From positions 434,001 through 498,000 of the forward strand of contig NZ_JAYFFH010000001.1 in the NCBI RefSeq assembly GCF_036289385.1: 64,000 nucleotides of DNA. Reading direction: 5' to 3'. The notes beneath the pieces were generated by a model, which did not search any database, was not told the origin of the DNA, and saw nothing but the letters and a program-made list of their open reading frames with translations. A program made the position numbers and the translations under genes. Below, piece after piece: positions 8,746-17,030 of this stretch (within the stretch, counting starts at the first letter, position 1; every line of letters begins with the position of its first letter). Source of the stretch: Anaerofustis butyriciformans. GTDB lineage: Bacteria; Bacillota; Clostridia; Eubacteriales; Anaerofustaceae.

Positions 8746-9908
8746 ATCATATCCTCAATATCTTCATCACTATATCCCAAATAATTTAAAACATCTTTAG
8801 TATGATATCCTTCAGGATATCCTGCATATTCATATTCAACAGGACTATTTAAAAACTTAATTGGACACCCAACCTGTTTTACTTTTATCTCTTTTTTATG
8901 AGGAAGTTTAGTTTCAACAAACATCTGTCTTTGATTTAGATGTTTATCTTCTTTTGTTTCATTTAAAGACATTACAGGTTCAACACATGCATCAACATCT
9001 TTAAAAAATATACTCCATTCTTCTTTTGTCTTTTCTTTAAATTTTTCTTTTAATGTTTCTTTTACAAGTTTTGTATCTGTTTTTAAAATTTTACCATCAG
9101 CCCAATCTTCATATCCTAAAGCCATACATAAATTATAGAAAAATTTTGGTTCTAATGCTGCTACACTAATATATTCTCCGTCTTTTGTTTCGTAAAAATC
9201 ATATATACCTCCGCCGTTTAATACTTGGCTTTCTCTTTTAGGAGCTATATTTGAAGTTAAAAAAGAAATTCCGTCCATTGTATTAAAAGGTATCATACCA
9301 TCAAGCATTGATATGTCTATATATTCTCCAATGCCTCTTTTTTCTCTATTATAGGCTGCCGCTAAAATTGAGGCAACACTATTCATAGAACCCGACGCAA
9401 GGTCCGCAACTTGCATATTGTAAAGAGATGGTCCTGATTTTTTCCTGCCTGAAGAAGCCATTAAACCACTTCTTGATAAATAATTTATATCATGACCTGC
9501 TCTATCTTTTAACTCACCACTTTGACCGTATCCAGTTAAAGAACAGTAAATAAGTTTCGGATTAATTTTACTTAAAGTATCATAATCCAGTCCAAGTTTT
9601 TTCATTACACCAGGTCTAAACTGTTCAATAATAATATCATATTCCATTATTAATTTTTTTACAGCTTCAATTGATTTTTCTTTTTTTAAATTTAAGTATA
9701 TACTTTTTTTATTTCTTCCAAGCCATGCTGCAGAAGCAGTAATATCTGAATTATCAATAATCGGAGGCCAATGAGTTACCAAATCAAATCTATCTTTACT
9801 GCTTATTTTTAATACTTCTGCTCCCATATCTGCAAGAAGCAGTGTTGCATAAGGTCCGGGAAGAAGTGTTGTAAAATCTAAAATTTTTAATCCTTGTAAT
9901 ATACCCAT
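8742..9908 (-). CDS. CaiB/BaiF CoA-transferase family protein, alpha-methylacyl-CoA racemase-like
   Basis: This 388-aa protein is a class III CoA-transferase by its opening LQGLKILDFTTLLPGPYAT and GADMGAEVLKI-like block. Three features match alpha-methylacyl-CoA racemase more closely than true transferases. These are the GHDINYLSRSG motif (catalytic His), QVADLASGSM (catalytic Asp, shared with transferases) and a Glu in VAALEPKFF. The family moves CoA between carboxylic acids or epimerises 2-methylacyl-CoA; the actual substrate is unknown. It stands alone between two terminating regions and is divergent from the phospholipase-like gene. Confidence 0.8.
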   Translation of the reverse strand: MGILQGLKILDFTTLLPGPYATLLLADMGAEVLKISSKDRFDLVTHWPPIIDNSDITASAAWLGRNKKSIYLNLKKEKSIEAVKKLIMEYDIIIEQFRPGVMKKLGLDYDTLSKINPKLIYCSLTGYGQSGELKDRAGHDINYLSRSGLMASSGRKKSGPSLYNMQVADLASGSMNSVASILAAAYNREKRGIGEYIDISMLDGMIPFNTMDGISFLTSNIAPKRESQVLNGGGIYDFYETKDGEYISVAALEPKFFYNLCMALGYEDWADGKILKTDTKLVKETLKEKFKEKTKEEWSIFFKDVDACVEPVMSLNETKEDKHLNQRQMFVETKLPHKKEIKVKQVGCPIKFLNSPVEYEYAGYPEGYHTKDVLNYLGYSDEDIEDMI

Positions 9909-10080
9909 TTTATTCTCCTAAATTTATTTTATTAATTATGTATTTATTATATAATATAACATATATCGACATTTTATTTTAATATTTTACAAATGTAAAA
10001 TTTTTGAAAAATATTAATATTTTTTTCAGTTTATATACAATCTGTTTTTAGTTTATGATAAAGTATTAAATATAACATTT

Positions 10081-10096
10081 GGAGGTTTTTATTTTG
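10081..10096 (+). promoter_or_regulatory. Ribosome binding site that sets a TTG start
   Basis: GGAGG at 10081-10085 is followed 8 bases later by TTG at 10094-10096. A TTG at 10079 in the same frame would place the ribosome site inside the gene, so the later TTG is the likely start. The mature N-terminus would then read MPGITAHY, as expected for this family. Confidence 0.85.
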
Positions 10097-10960
10097 CCTG
10101 GAATTACAGCTCACTACATATTTGGACAAAAAGTTTTAGACAAATATCCAAAAGAAATAAAAAATATAGTAATTGAAAACAAAGATTTATTTAATATAGG
10201 TTTACAAGGACCTGATATATTATTTTATTACAAACCTTTAAAATCAAATAATGTTACAAAATTTGGAAATGATATGCACGATGAAAAAGGAAGTATATTT
10301 TTTAACAGTGCAATAGATACTCTACATTCCATAGAAGAAGAAAATTTTAATAAATATTTATCTTATTTACTAGGATTTTTATGTCACTTTACTTTTGACA
10401 GCAATGCTCATGGATACATAGAAAACAAAATATATACAAGTAAAGTAACTCATTATGACATAGAGTGGGAATTTGAGAGATATTTAATGAAAAAAAATAA
10501 TATCGATCCAAAGAAAAAACAAAGATTAAATTGGATAAATATTAGTAAAGAAAACAGTAAAATAATTTCAGACTTTTATAAAGGTATAACTCCAGATGAA
10601 ATTTTTCATTCTATAAATTCAATATCCTTTTATGATAGTTTTTTACTTGGAGCACATTTATGGCAAAGAGAACTTGTTTCTTTCGTTCTTCATATAAGCG
10701 GACAATATAAAAGTAAAAATAAATTAAGAATGCAAAAAGAACCAATCAAACTTTGCCTTGACAGTAATTTAAGACTTGAAAAGATAATGAATAATTCAAT
10801 AAATAAGTGTATAGAAAACACAAATATTTTAATTGATAAATTGGATAATAATACTTCTTTATCAAAAGCATTTGACAAAACTTTTGGACCAAACGAAAAT
10901 TGGCAGGACATTTTAGTATTATCATTGGAGGAAGAAGAAAAGTATGAAATCGAAATTTAA
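10094..10960 (+). CDS. Zinc-dependent phospholipase C-like protein
   Basis: About 288 aa from the TTG start. The N-terminus MPGITAHYIFGQKVL and the following GLQGPDILFYY, GNDMHD, FLLGFLCHFTFDSNAHGYIE and THYDIEWEFERYLM motifs supply the His and Asp residues typical of the Zn_dep_PLPC (PF00882) fold. Family members are annotated as phospholipase C or as S1/P1-like metal enzymes; most are uncharacterised. No secretion signal is visible, so an intracellular or membrane-surface role is more likely than toxin-like secretion. The last 17 bases overlap the following transporter gene, suggesting coupled translation. Confidence 0.8.
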   Translation: MPGITAHYIFGQKVLDKYPKEIKNIVIENKDLFNIGLQGPDILFYYKPLKSNNVTKFGNDMHDEKGSIFFNSAIDTLHSIEEENFNKYLSYLLGFLCHFTFDSNAHGYIENKIYTSKVTHYDIEWEFERYLMKKNNIDPKKKQRLNWINISKENSKIISDFYKGITPDEIFHSINSISFYDSFLLGAHLWQRELVSFVLHISGQYKSKNKLRMQKEPIKLCLDSNLRLEKIMNNSINKCIENTNILIDKLDNNTSLSKAFDKTFGPNENWQDILVLSLEEEEKYEIEI

Positions 10961-12185
10961 TGAAATAGAAAAGAAATGGGTTTTATATGATGTTGGAAAC
11001 TCTGCATTTACAATGCTCGTTACAACAATAATGCCTATTTATTTTAACCAACTTGCAAGCTCTCAAGGTATCTCAGAAGTAAACTACCTTGCATACTGGG
11101 GATATGCAACGACAATATCAACAATAATAGTTGCTTTGCTTGCTCCATTTTTTGGAACAATATCAGATTTTCCGGGATGGAAAAAGAAACTTTTTTCTGT
11201 ATCATTGTTAATTGGATCAGTTGGATGTGTTCTTCTTGGAATAATTCAATCATGGATATGGTTTTTATTATTATTTGTACTTGCAAAATCAGCATATTCT
11301 ATAAACTTGGTATTCTATGATTCAATGCTTACTGATGTTACAACCCCGGAAAAAATGAATAGAGTTTCAGCAAGTGGATATGCTTGGGGATATATTGGAA
11401 GTTGTATTCCATTTATTTTATCTCTTGTAGTAGTTTTATTCTATGATAAAATCGGTTTATCAATACAAGTCGCTATGTTTTTGGCATTTCTAATCACTGC
11501 TGTTTGGTGGATTCTATTTGCAATGCCTTTATGGAGAAAATACAAACAAAAAAATTATGTTGAACCAACACATCATCCATTAAAAGAAAGTTTTATAAGG
11601 TTATCTAAAATATTCAACGAACTAAAGAAAAATAAAAAAGTACTGTTTTTCTTAATAGCCTTTTTCTTCTATATAGACGGTGTATATACAATAATAGATA
11701 TGGCAACTGCATATGGCACCGCTCTTGGTTTAAAATCCGAAGGTTTATTACTAGCTTTACTTGTAACACAAATTGTCGCATTCCCTACTGCTTTGTTTTT
11801 TGGGAAATTAAGCACAAAAACAGATGTGTTTAAATTAATATTAGTATGTATAACAGCATACTTCTTCATAGTTTTATATGGAATGACTATGAAACTTCAA
11901 TATCAATTTTGGATACTTGCAATTTGTGTAGGAGCATTCCAAGGAGGAATTCAATCTCTTTCACGTTCATATTTTGCATCAATAATTCCAAAGAATAAAT
12001 CAGGTGAATATTTTGGAATATATGATATTTGCGGAAAAGGTGCTTCAATACTTGGAACATTCTTGGTATCTTTGGTAAGCCAAATAAGCGGAAACATTAA
12101 TACAGGAGTTGGAATTCTTGCGGTGATGTTTGTTATTGGAGGATTCTTCTTTATAAAAACATCTAAGGTAAAAAGCTTAAATTAA
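10944..12185 (+). CDS. MFS transporter, UMF1/Atg22-like family
   Basis: This 413-aa protein has about 12 hydrophobic segments. The family signature WVLYDVGNSAFTMLVTTIMPIYF at the N-terminus (about 12-34) and the SRSYFASIIPKNKSGEYFG block near residue 340 are typical of the UMF1 (Atg22-like, PF11700) branch of the major facilitator superfamily. Bacterial members are mostly of unknown substrate, and some are thought to export amino acids or peptides. It overlaps the phospholipase-like gene by 17 bases and ends in a strong terminator, so the two form a bicistronic unit. Confidence 0.85.
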   Translation: MKSKFNEIEKKWVLYDVGNSAFTMLVTTIMPIYFNQLASSQGISEVNYLAYWGYATTISTIIVALLAPFFGTISDFPGWKKKLFSVSLLIGSVGCVLLGIIQSWIWFLLLFVLAKSAYSINLVFYDSMLTDVTTPEKMNRVSASGYAWGYIGSCIPFILSLVVVLFYDKIGLSIQVAMFLAFLITAVWWILFAMPLWRKYKQKNYVEPTHHPLKESFIRLSKIFNELKKNKKVLFFLIAFFFYIDGVYTIIDMATAYGTALGLKSEGLLLALLVTQIVAFPTALFFGKLSTKTDVFKLILVCITAYFFIVLYGMTMKLQYQFWILAICVGAFQGGIQSLSRSYFASIIPKNKSGEYFGIYDICGKGASILGTFLVSLVSQISGNINTGVGILAVMFVIGGFFFIKTSKVKSLN

Positions 12186-12203
12186 GCTTTTTACCTTTTT
12201 TAT
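12165..12203 (+). terminator. Intrinsic terminator after the UMF1 transporter
   Basis: A 14-bp perfect stem (AAGGTAAAAAGCTT with its complement) and an AAATT loop are followed by a T run. It contains the stop codon at 12183-12185. Confidence 0.9.
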
Positions 12204-12266
12204 TATTAATTTTCTTCTTATAAATTACTATTTTTATAGTATAATTTAAAAGTAAAGGAGAATAAA

Positions 12267-12806
12267 ATGGATTTAAAAGAAAAAACAATTTCAAGTGATA
12301 TAGTATTTAAAGGCATGGTGTTTGATATAGCTCAAGAAGAAGTTTTACTTCCAAATAACGAAACTGCAAAAAGACAAATAATAAAAACTAACGGTGCTGT
12401 TTCAATTATTCCCATAACAAAAGAAGGAGAAATAATTTTAATAAAACAATATAGACAAGCTGTAAAATCAGAAACTCTTGAGTTTCCGGGAGGAAAACTT
12501 GAAAAAGGAGAAGACATAAAAGAAGCTGCGTTAAGAGAACTTCGAGAAGAAACAGGATATATAGCAAAAAATATAAAATCTTTTGGCGAAACTTATCCTG
12601 CAAGCGGATATTCTGATGAGGTTATTTATTATTTTATTTGTGACGATTTAGAAGTTAAGGAAAAACAAGATTTAGATGAAGATGAATTTATAAATATAGT
12701 AAAAGTTTCAAAAAAAGAATTAAAAAATATGATTTTAAATGGTGAAATAAAAGACTCTAAAGTAATGGCATTTGGACTAAAATATTTAATTGAAAATAAT
12801 ATTTAG
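12267..12806 (+). CDS. NUDIX hydrolase, ADP-ribose pyrophosphatase type
   Basis: This 179-aa protein has a full Nudix box beginning at GGKLEKGEDIKEAALREL and continuing REETGY, matching GX5EX7REUXEEXGU. The FEFPGGKLE context and the downstream ETYPASGYSDE are those of ADP-ribose pyrophosphatases (NudF/YqkG type), which split ADP-ribose into AMP and ribose 5-phosphate. AAAGGAG lies 7 bases before the ATG, and a TATAAT box is seen at 12240-12245. It is 12 bp upstream of glucokinase and likely cotranscribed with it. Confidence 0.9.
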   Translation: MDLKEKTISSDIVFKGMVFDIAQEEVLLPNNETAKRQIIKTNGAVSIIPITKEGEIILIKQYRQAVKSETLEFPGGKLEKGEDIKEAALRELREETGYIAKNIKSFGETYPASGYSDEVIYYFICDDLEVKEKQDLDEDEFINIVKVSKKELKNMILNGEIKDSKVMAFGLKYLIENNI

Positions 12807-12818
12807 ATAGGAGAAAAA

Positions 12819-13751
12819 ATGAATTACTGCTTTGGTGTAGATATAGGTGGAACAACCGTAAAAATAGGTTTATTTCAAGATAATGGAACGATAATTGATA
12901 AATGGGAAATTCCAACACATAAACAAGAAGGAGGTAAATATATTTTACCTGATATTTCAAAATCTCTTTTAGATAAAATTAATGAAAAACAAATAAATAA
13001 AAAAAATATTTTAGGCGCAGGAGTTGGGGTTCCCGCTCCAATAAAAGAAGAAGGTATTGTAAGAGGTTCAGCAAATCTTAATTGGGAGTATAAAGAGGTT
13101 ATCAAAGAATTACATGAACTAACAGGATTTAAAATAAAGACAGGAAACGATGCAAACATGGCAGCTTTAGGTGAGATGTGGTTAGGTTCAGGTAAAAATT
13201 ATAATAACTTGATAATGATAACTTTAGGCACCGGTGTCGGAGGAGGAATAATAATAAACGGTAAACCTCTTATTGGTTCAAATGGTGCAGGTGGTGAAAT
13301 CGGACATTTAAAAGTTAATTACAACGAAGATAAACACTGTGGTTGTAAAGGTCAAGGTTGTCTTGAACAATATGCTTCCGCAAGAGGAATTGTAAATTTA
13401 GCTAAAAATAAGTTAGAAAAAACAAATAAAAAAAGTATTCTTAATAAAGATGATATAACTTCAAAAGATGTTTTTGATGCCTTAAAAGATGGCGATGAAA
13501 TATCAAAAGAAGTTATTGAAGAGTTTGGTAAATACTTAGGATACGCAATTGCAAATATTGCAGTAATAATTGACCCTGAAATTATTTTAATAGGCGGAGG
13601 CGTGTCAAAAGCAGGAAATGTTATAATAGAATATGTAAAGAAATATTTTGACAAAAAAGCATATTTTGCAAACAGAAATATAAAGTTTGAACTTGCAAGT
13701 TTAGGTAACGATGCCGGAATTTGTGGGGCTGCAAAATTAATATTAATATAA
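12819..13751 (+). CDS. glcK: ROK-family glucokinase
   Basis: This 310-aa protein opens with the phosphate-binding GVDIGGTTVKIGLF. It has the catalytic NDANMAALGE (Asp), TLGTGVGGGIIINGK, GEIGH and the ROK zinc motif CGCKGQGCLEQYAS. These are diagnostic for Gram-positive ROK glucokinases, which phosphorylate glucose with ATP. The product, glucose 6-phosphate, feeds directly into the phosphoglucomutase and glycogen genes nearby. A good AGGAG ribosome site precedes the ATG. Transcription ends at a terminator shared with the converging glycogen operon. Confidence 0.92.
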   Translation: MNYCFGVDIGGTTVKIGLFQDNGTIIDKWEIPTHKQEGGKYILPDISKSLLDKINEKQINKKNILGAGVGVPAPIKEEGIVRGSANLNWEYKEVIKELHELTGFKIKTGNDANMAALGEMWLGSGKNYNNLIMITLGTGVGGGIIINGKPLIGSNGAGGEIGHLKVNYNEDKHCGCKGQGCLEQYASARGIVNLAKNKLEKTNKKSILNKDDITSKDVFDALKDGDEISKEVIEEFGKYLGYAIANIAVIIDPEIILIGGGVSKAGNVIIEYVKKYFDKKAYFANRNIKFELASLGNDAGICGAAKLILI

Positions 13752-13777
13752 AAAAATACCCATATGGGTATTTTTTT
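13751..13777. terminator. Bidirectional terminator between glcK and the glycogen operon
   Basis: A perfect palindrome with core ATACCCATATGGGTAT is flanked by A and T runs, serving both converging transcripts. Confidence 0.92.
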
Positions 13778-16700
13778 ATCTGTTATTTTTTTCTGTTAAA
13801 ATTCTTAACTTCTCATCATAACCTTCTAATTGTTCTTTTAAAGCCTGCCATTTCCAGTTCTCATCAACTGTTCCAGGTTTATTCATTCTCGATTCATCCC
13901 CTAAATTCAACACATCTTGAAGAGGCATTATAACAATATTGCTTCGGCAAGAATATAATTTATCTTTTAATATTTCTATCTTTTCATCAATATATTTTTT
14001 ATTTTCATCATTTTCTTCACCGCCAAAATATCTGTCTATACACCAGCCTCTAAGAGTTTGATTATCGTGCGTTCCGCTATAAGCTATCTTATTTAAAGGC
14101 GGAATATAATTTTCTGGATCTTTATCATAAAACTGAATAACATCTGCTCCAGGGAAACCTGTTTTTTCAAGTAAAGCTCTTACTCCAGGAGTAATCGTTC
14201 CAAGATCTTCAGCAATAAACGGTAATGCTCCAAATTCTTCATAAGCCTTTTCAAATACCTCAGTTCCGACACCAAGTATCCATTCACCTTTTATAGCCTT
14301 TTCTCCTTTTGGAACAGACCAATAAGCCTCAAATCCTCTAAAATGATCTAATCTTGTAAAATCATAAAGTGAAATTGCTCTTTTTAATCTTTTTAGCCAC
14401 CAAGAATAATTATCTTCCTTTATTTTATCCCAGTTATATAATGGATTACCCCAACGCTGACCTTCTTTAGAAAAATAATCAGGTGGAACTCCTGCTTCTT
14501 TTTCAATTTCTCCATTTTCATTTACAGTAAAATATTCTGGATCTGCCCAAACATCACAAGATGAAGCAGAAACATACATAGGCATATCACCTATTATTTT
14601 AATTCCTTTTTCATTTGCATAACTGTGCAAATCCTGCCACATTTGTTCAAAAACAAATTGAGTAAACTTGTAAAAATCAGCTCTTTTTCCTAGCTTTTTA
14701 TTTTTATAAAAATCTATAGAATATTTTTTATGATTTTCATAATTTCCTTCAACATCCTTTATTGCCATATACATCGCATAAGCATCAAGCCAATAATCAT
14801 TTTCTTTTTTGAAATTAATAAAATCACTATCTTTTTTATTAAAATGTTTATATTTATTTTCAAGCTCTGAAATTGAATAACCCGTTAAATTAATATTTCC
14901 TGCAAATGCTGATTGTCCGGAATATGGTGAACCAAAGGTATCCGTTGGATTAACAGGTAGTATTTGCCAATATTTTTGTTTTGCTCTTGCAAGAAAATCA
15001 ACAAAATCTTTTGCCGGTTTACCTAATGTTCCTCCTGGTATTGAAGTTATATGACATAATACTCCGCTTCCTCTTTCCATTTCTGCGCAAAGTGCATTGT
15101 CATTTCTAAAATGAATTACAGACGAACCTAAAGGATATATTGTTACATTATAATATCCTTGTTCATCTTTAATCATATCAGCACCTGTTACAATATCATT
15201 AGCTTTCCAATCTTCTTTTAATTTAATATCATAAACATTTGATAAACTTCTGTTAATTAATAAAAGAGCTTTTGATTTATCATTTTTTCTATAAAATCCA
15301 AAGACGTCATCATTGAATGATACAGGATCAAAATCCCCTTTTATAAACACAGGATAAATTTTTCTAAGAGATATTGCATTTCTATAAATAGAAAGGTTAT
15401 CCATATCTATTTTTTCCCATGGGAATGAAGCTCTGTTATATGGATCAGAATATCCCTCAAGCCCTGCTTCGTCTCCATAATAGATACATGGAACTCCGGG
15501 CATCAACATTTGTGTTAAAACAGCAAGCCATAATCTTCCTTTTGCTATACCTCTTTGATGATCATTTAATCTATATTCTCTTTTTTCATCTTCACTTAAA
15601 GTATTTTCATCAACAGCGTCTCCAAGAAGTGTCATTATACGCATTCTATCGTGACTTCCAAGCAAGTTTAAAGAGGAATAAAAATTCTCTTTTGGATAAT
15701 TTTCATATAAACTCATTAAACTTTCTGCCAAATCATAAGCAGAAATTTTACCTAAAACAAAGTTCTCAATACCATCTCTAAACACATAATTCATAACACA
15801 ATCAAGTTCTTCACCTTGAAAGTATTTTCTAAGTTCTCCATAACTTATTTTATTGCTTGCATCTTCCCAAACTTCACCCATAAGTACCCCATCATTACCT
15901 TTTTTTGCAATTACGGCATTTTTTATTCCTTTTATAAATTCATCGGGAAGTTCATCTGCAACATCGAGTCTCCAGCCTTTTGCTCCTAATTGTAACCATT
16001 TTTTTATTATGCTGTCTTCATTTTTATATATAAATTCTTGATAACTTTCACAGCTTTCATTCACATTTGGTAAATCATCCACACCCCACCAACAATCATA
16101 AGTACCGTCTTCTTTAAAATTAAACCAGTCATAATACTTAGATTCTTTTCCTTGGAATGCACCTTTTTCATCATAATTTCCATATTTATTGAAATATATA
16201 CTATCACATCCTGTATGATTAAATACCCCGTCTAAAATAATGGAAATACCTTTCTTTTCTGCCTCTTTACATAAATATTTAAAATCTTCCTCATCACCAA
16301 GAAGCTCATCAATTTGATTATAATCTGCAGTATCATACCTATGGTTGCTTGCAGCAGAAAATATAGGATTCAAATATATTGACGTAATTCCTAAATTCTT
16401 TAAATAATCAAGCTTTTCTACAATACCTTGTAATGTTCCACCATAAAACTCCCAGCTTTTAATTCTTCCTTGTTCATCTTTATCATATTTAGGTTTATCA
16501 TTCCAACTATATACAAGTTTTCTTTCTGGGCCTTTTCTTTTCTTTTCTAAGTTTTTAACTCTTTTTTCAAAATCTTTTCCCCTATTAAATCTATCAGGAA
16601 AAATTTGATAAACCACAGAGTTTTTATACCAACTAGGAACTTTTCTTTCTTTATAAACTGTAATTTGAAATGAAGGAGGTTCATAAGAATATAATGCACC

Positions 16701-17012
16701 TTCTCCTCCTGTTCTTCCTTGTTTTGCTCCATAATAAACTTTGTTTCCGTCTTGTTTTTCAATGATGAAACTATACCATATTATACACGCTTCATTACAT
16801 TTTAAATTGAAACTATGTCTTACATAATCATCTATTTTTTCTTCTTGCATTTGAAAAATACTTTCACCCTTTTTGTCTATCCATACCCTTAACTTAACTT
16901 GTGCATTTTCTTCTTCAAACAGGTCTAAACAAACAGAAACAGTGCCACCTATGCAGATGGCACCGAAGGGTTTTCTATAAATTTCGTCTCTAGAATTATG
17001 ATATGCTCTCAT
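13776..17012 (-). CDS. malQ: Bifunctional GH13 maltodextrin hydrolase / GH77 4-alpha-glucanotransferase
   Basis: This 1078-aa fusion has an N-terminal starch-binding-like region (1-120). A GH13 amylase domain (about 125-620) follows, with GWRLDVADELP (nucleophile Asp), LMGEVWEDAS (acid/base Glu) and LLGSHDRMRI. The GH77 domain (about 630-1078) has GSPYSGQSAFAGN, TRLDHFRGFEAYW (nucleophile), PFIAEDLGTITPGV and YSGTHDNQTLRGW. The first half trims maltodextrins or limit dextrin; the second moves glucan chains. Together they act as the debranching and recycling arm of glycogen use. Such fusions are known in clostridia. It is the last gene of the operon, 18 bp after glgA, and acts in the cytoplasm (no signal peptide). 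Confidence 0.92.
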   Translation of the reverse strand: MRAYHNSRDEIYRKPFGAICIGGTVSVCLDLFEEENAQVKLRVWIDKKGESIFQMQEEKIDDYVRHSFNLKCNEACIIWYSFIIEKQDGNKVYYGAKQGRTGGEGALYSYEPPSFQITVYKERKVPSWYKNSVVYQIFPDRFNRGKDFEKRVKNLEKKRKGPERKLVYSWNDKPKYDKDEQGRIKSWEFYGGTLQGIVEKLDYLKNLGITSIYLNPIFSAASNHRYDTADYNQIDELLGDEEDFKYLCKEAEKKGISIILDGVFNHTGCDSIYFNKYGNYDEKGAFQGKESKYYDWFNFKEDGTYDCWWGVDDLPNVNESCESYQEFIYKNEDSIIKKWLQLGAKGWRLDVADELPDEFIKGIKNAVIAKKGNDGVLMGEVWEDASNKISYGELRKYFQGEELDCVMNYVFRDGIENFVLGKISAYDLAESLMSLYENYPKENFYSSLNLLGSHDRMRIMTLLGDAVDENTLSEDEKREYRLNDHQRGIAKGRLWLAVLTQMLMPGVPCIYYGDEAGLEGYSDPYNRASFPWEKIDMDNLSIYRNAISLRKIYPVFIKGDFDPVSFNDDVFGFYRKNDKSKALLLINRSLSNVYDIKLKEDWKANDIVTGADMIKDEQGYYNVTIYPLGSSVIHFRNDNALCAEMERGSGVLCHITSIPGGTLGKPAKDFVDFLARAKQKYWQILPVNPTDTFGSPYSGQSAFAGNINLTGYSISELENKYKHFNKKDSDFINFKKENDYWLDAYAMYMAIKDVEGNYENHKKYSIDFYKNKKLGKRADFYKFTQFVFEQMWQDLHSYANEKGIKIIGDMPMYVSASSCDVWADPEYFTVNENGEIEKEAGVPPDYFSKEGQRWGNPLYNWDKIKEDNYSWWLKRLKRAISLYDFTRLDHFRGFEAYWSVPKGEKAIKGEWILGVGTEVFEKAYEEFGALPFIAEDLGTITPGVRALLEKTGFPGADVIQFYDKDPENYIPPLNKIAYSGTHDNQTLRGWCIDRYFGGEENDENKKYIDEKIEILKDKLYSCRSNIVIMPLQDVLNLGDESRMNKPGTVDENWKWQALKEQLEGYDEKLRILTEKNNR

Positions 17013-17030
17013 ATTTCATTTTCCCTTTTG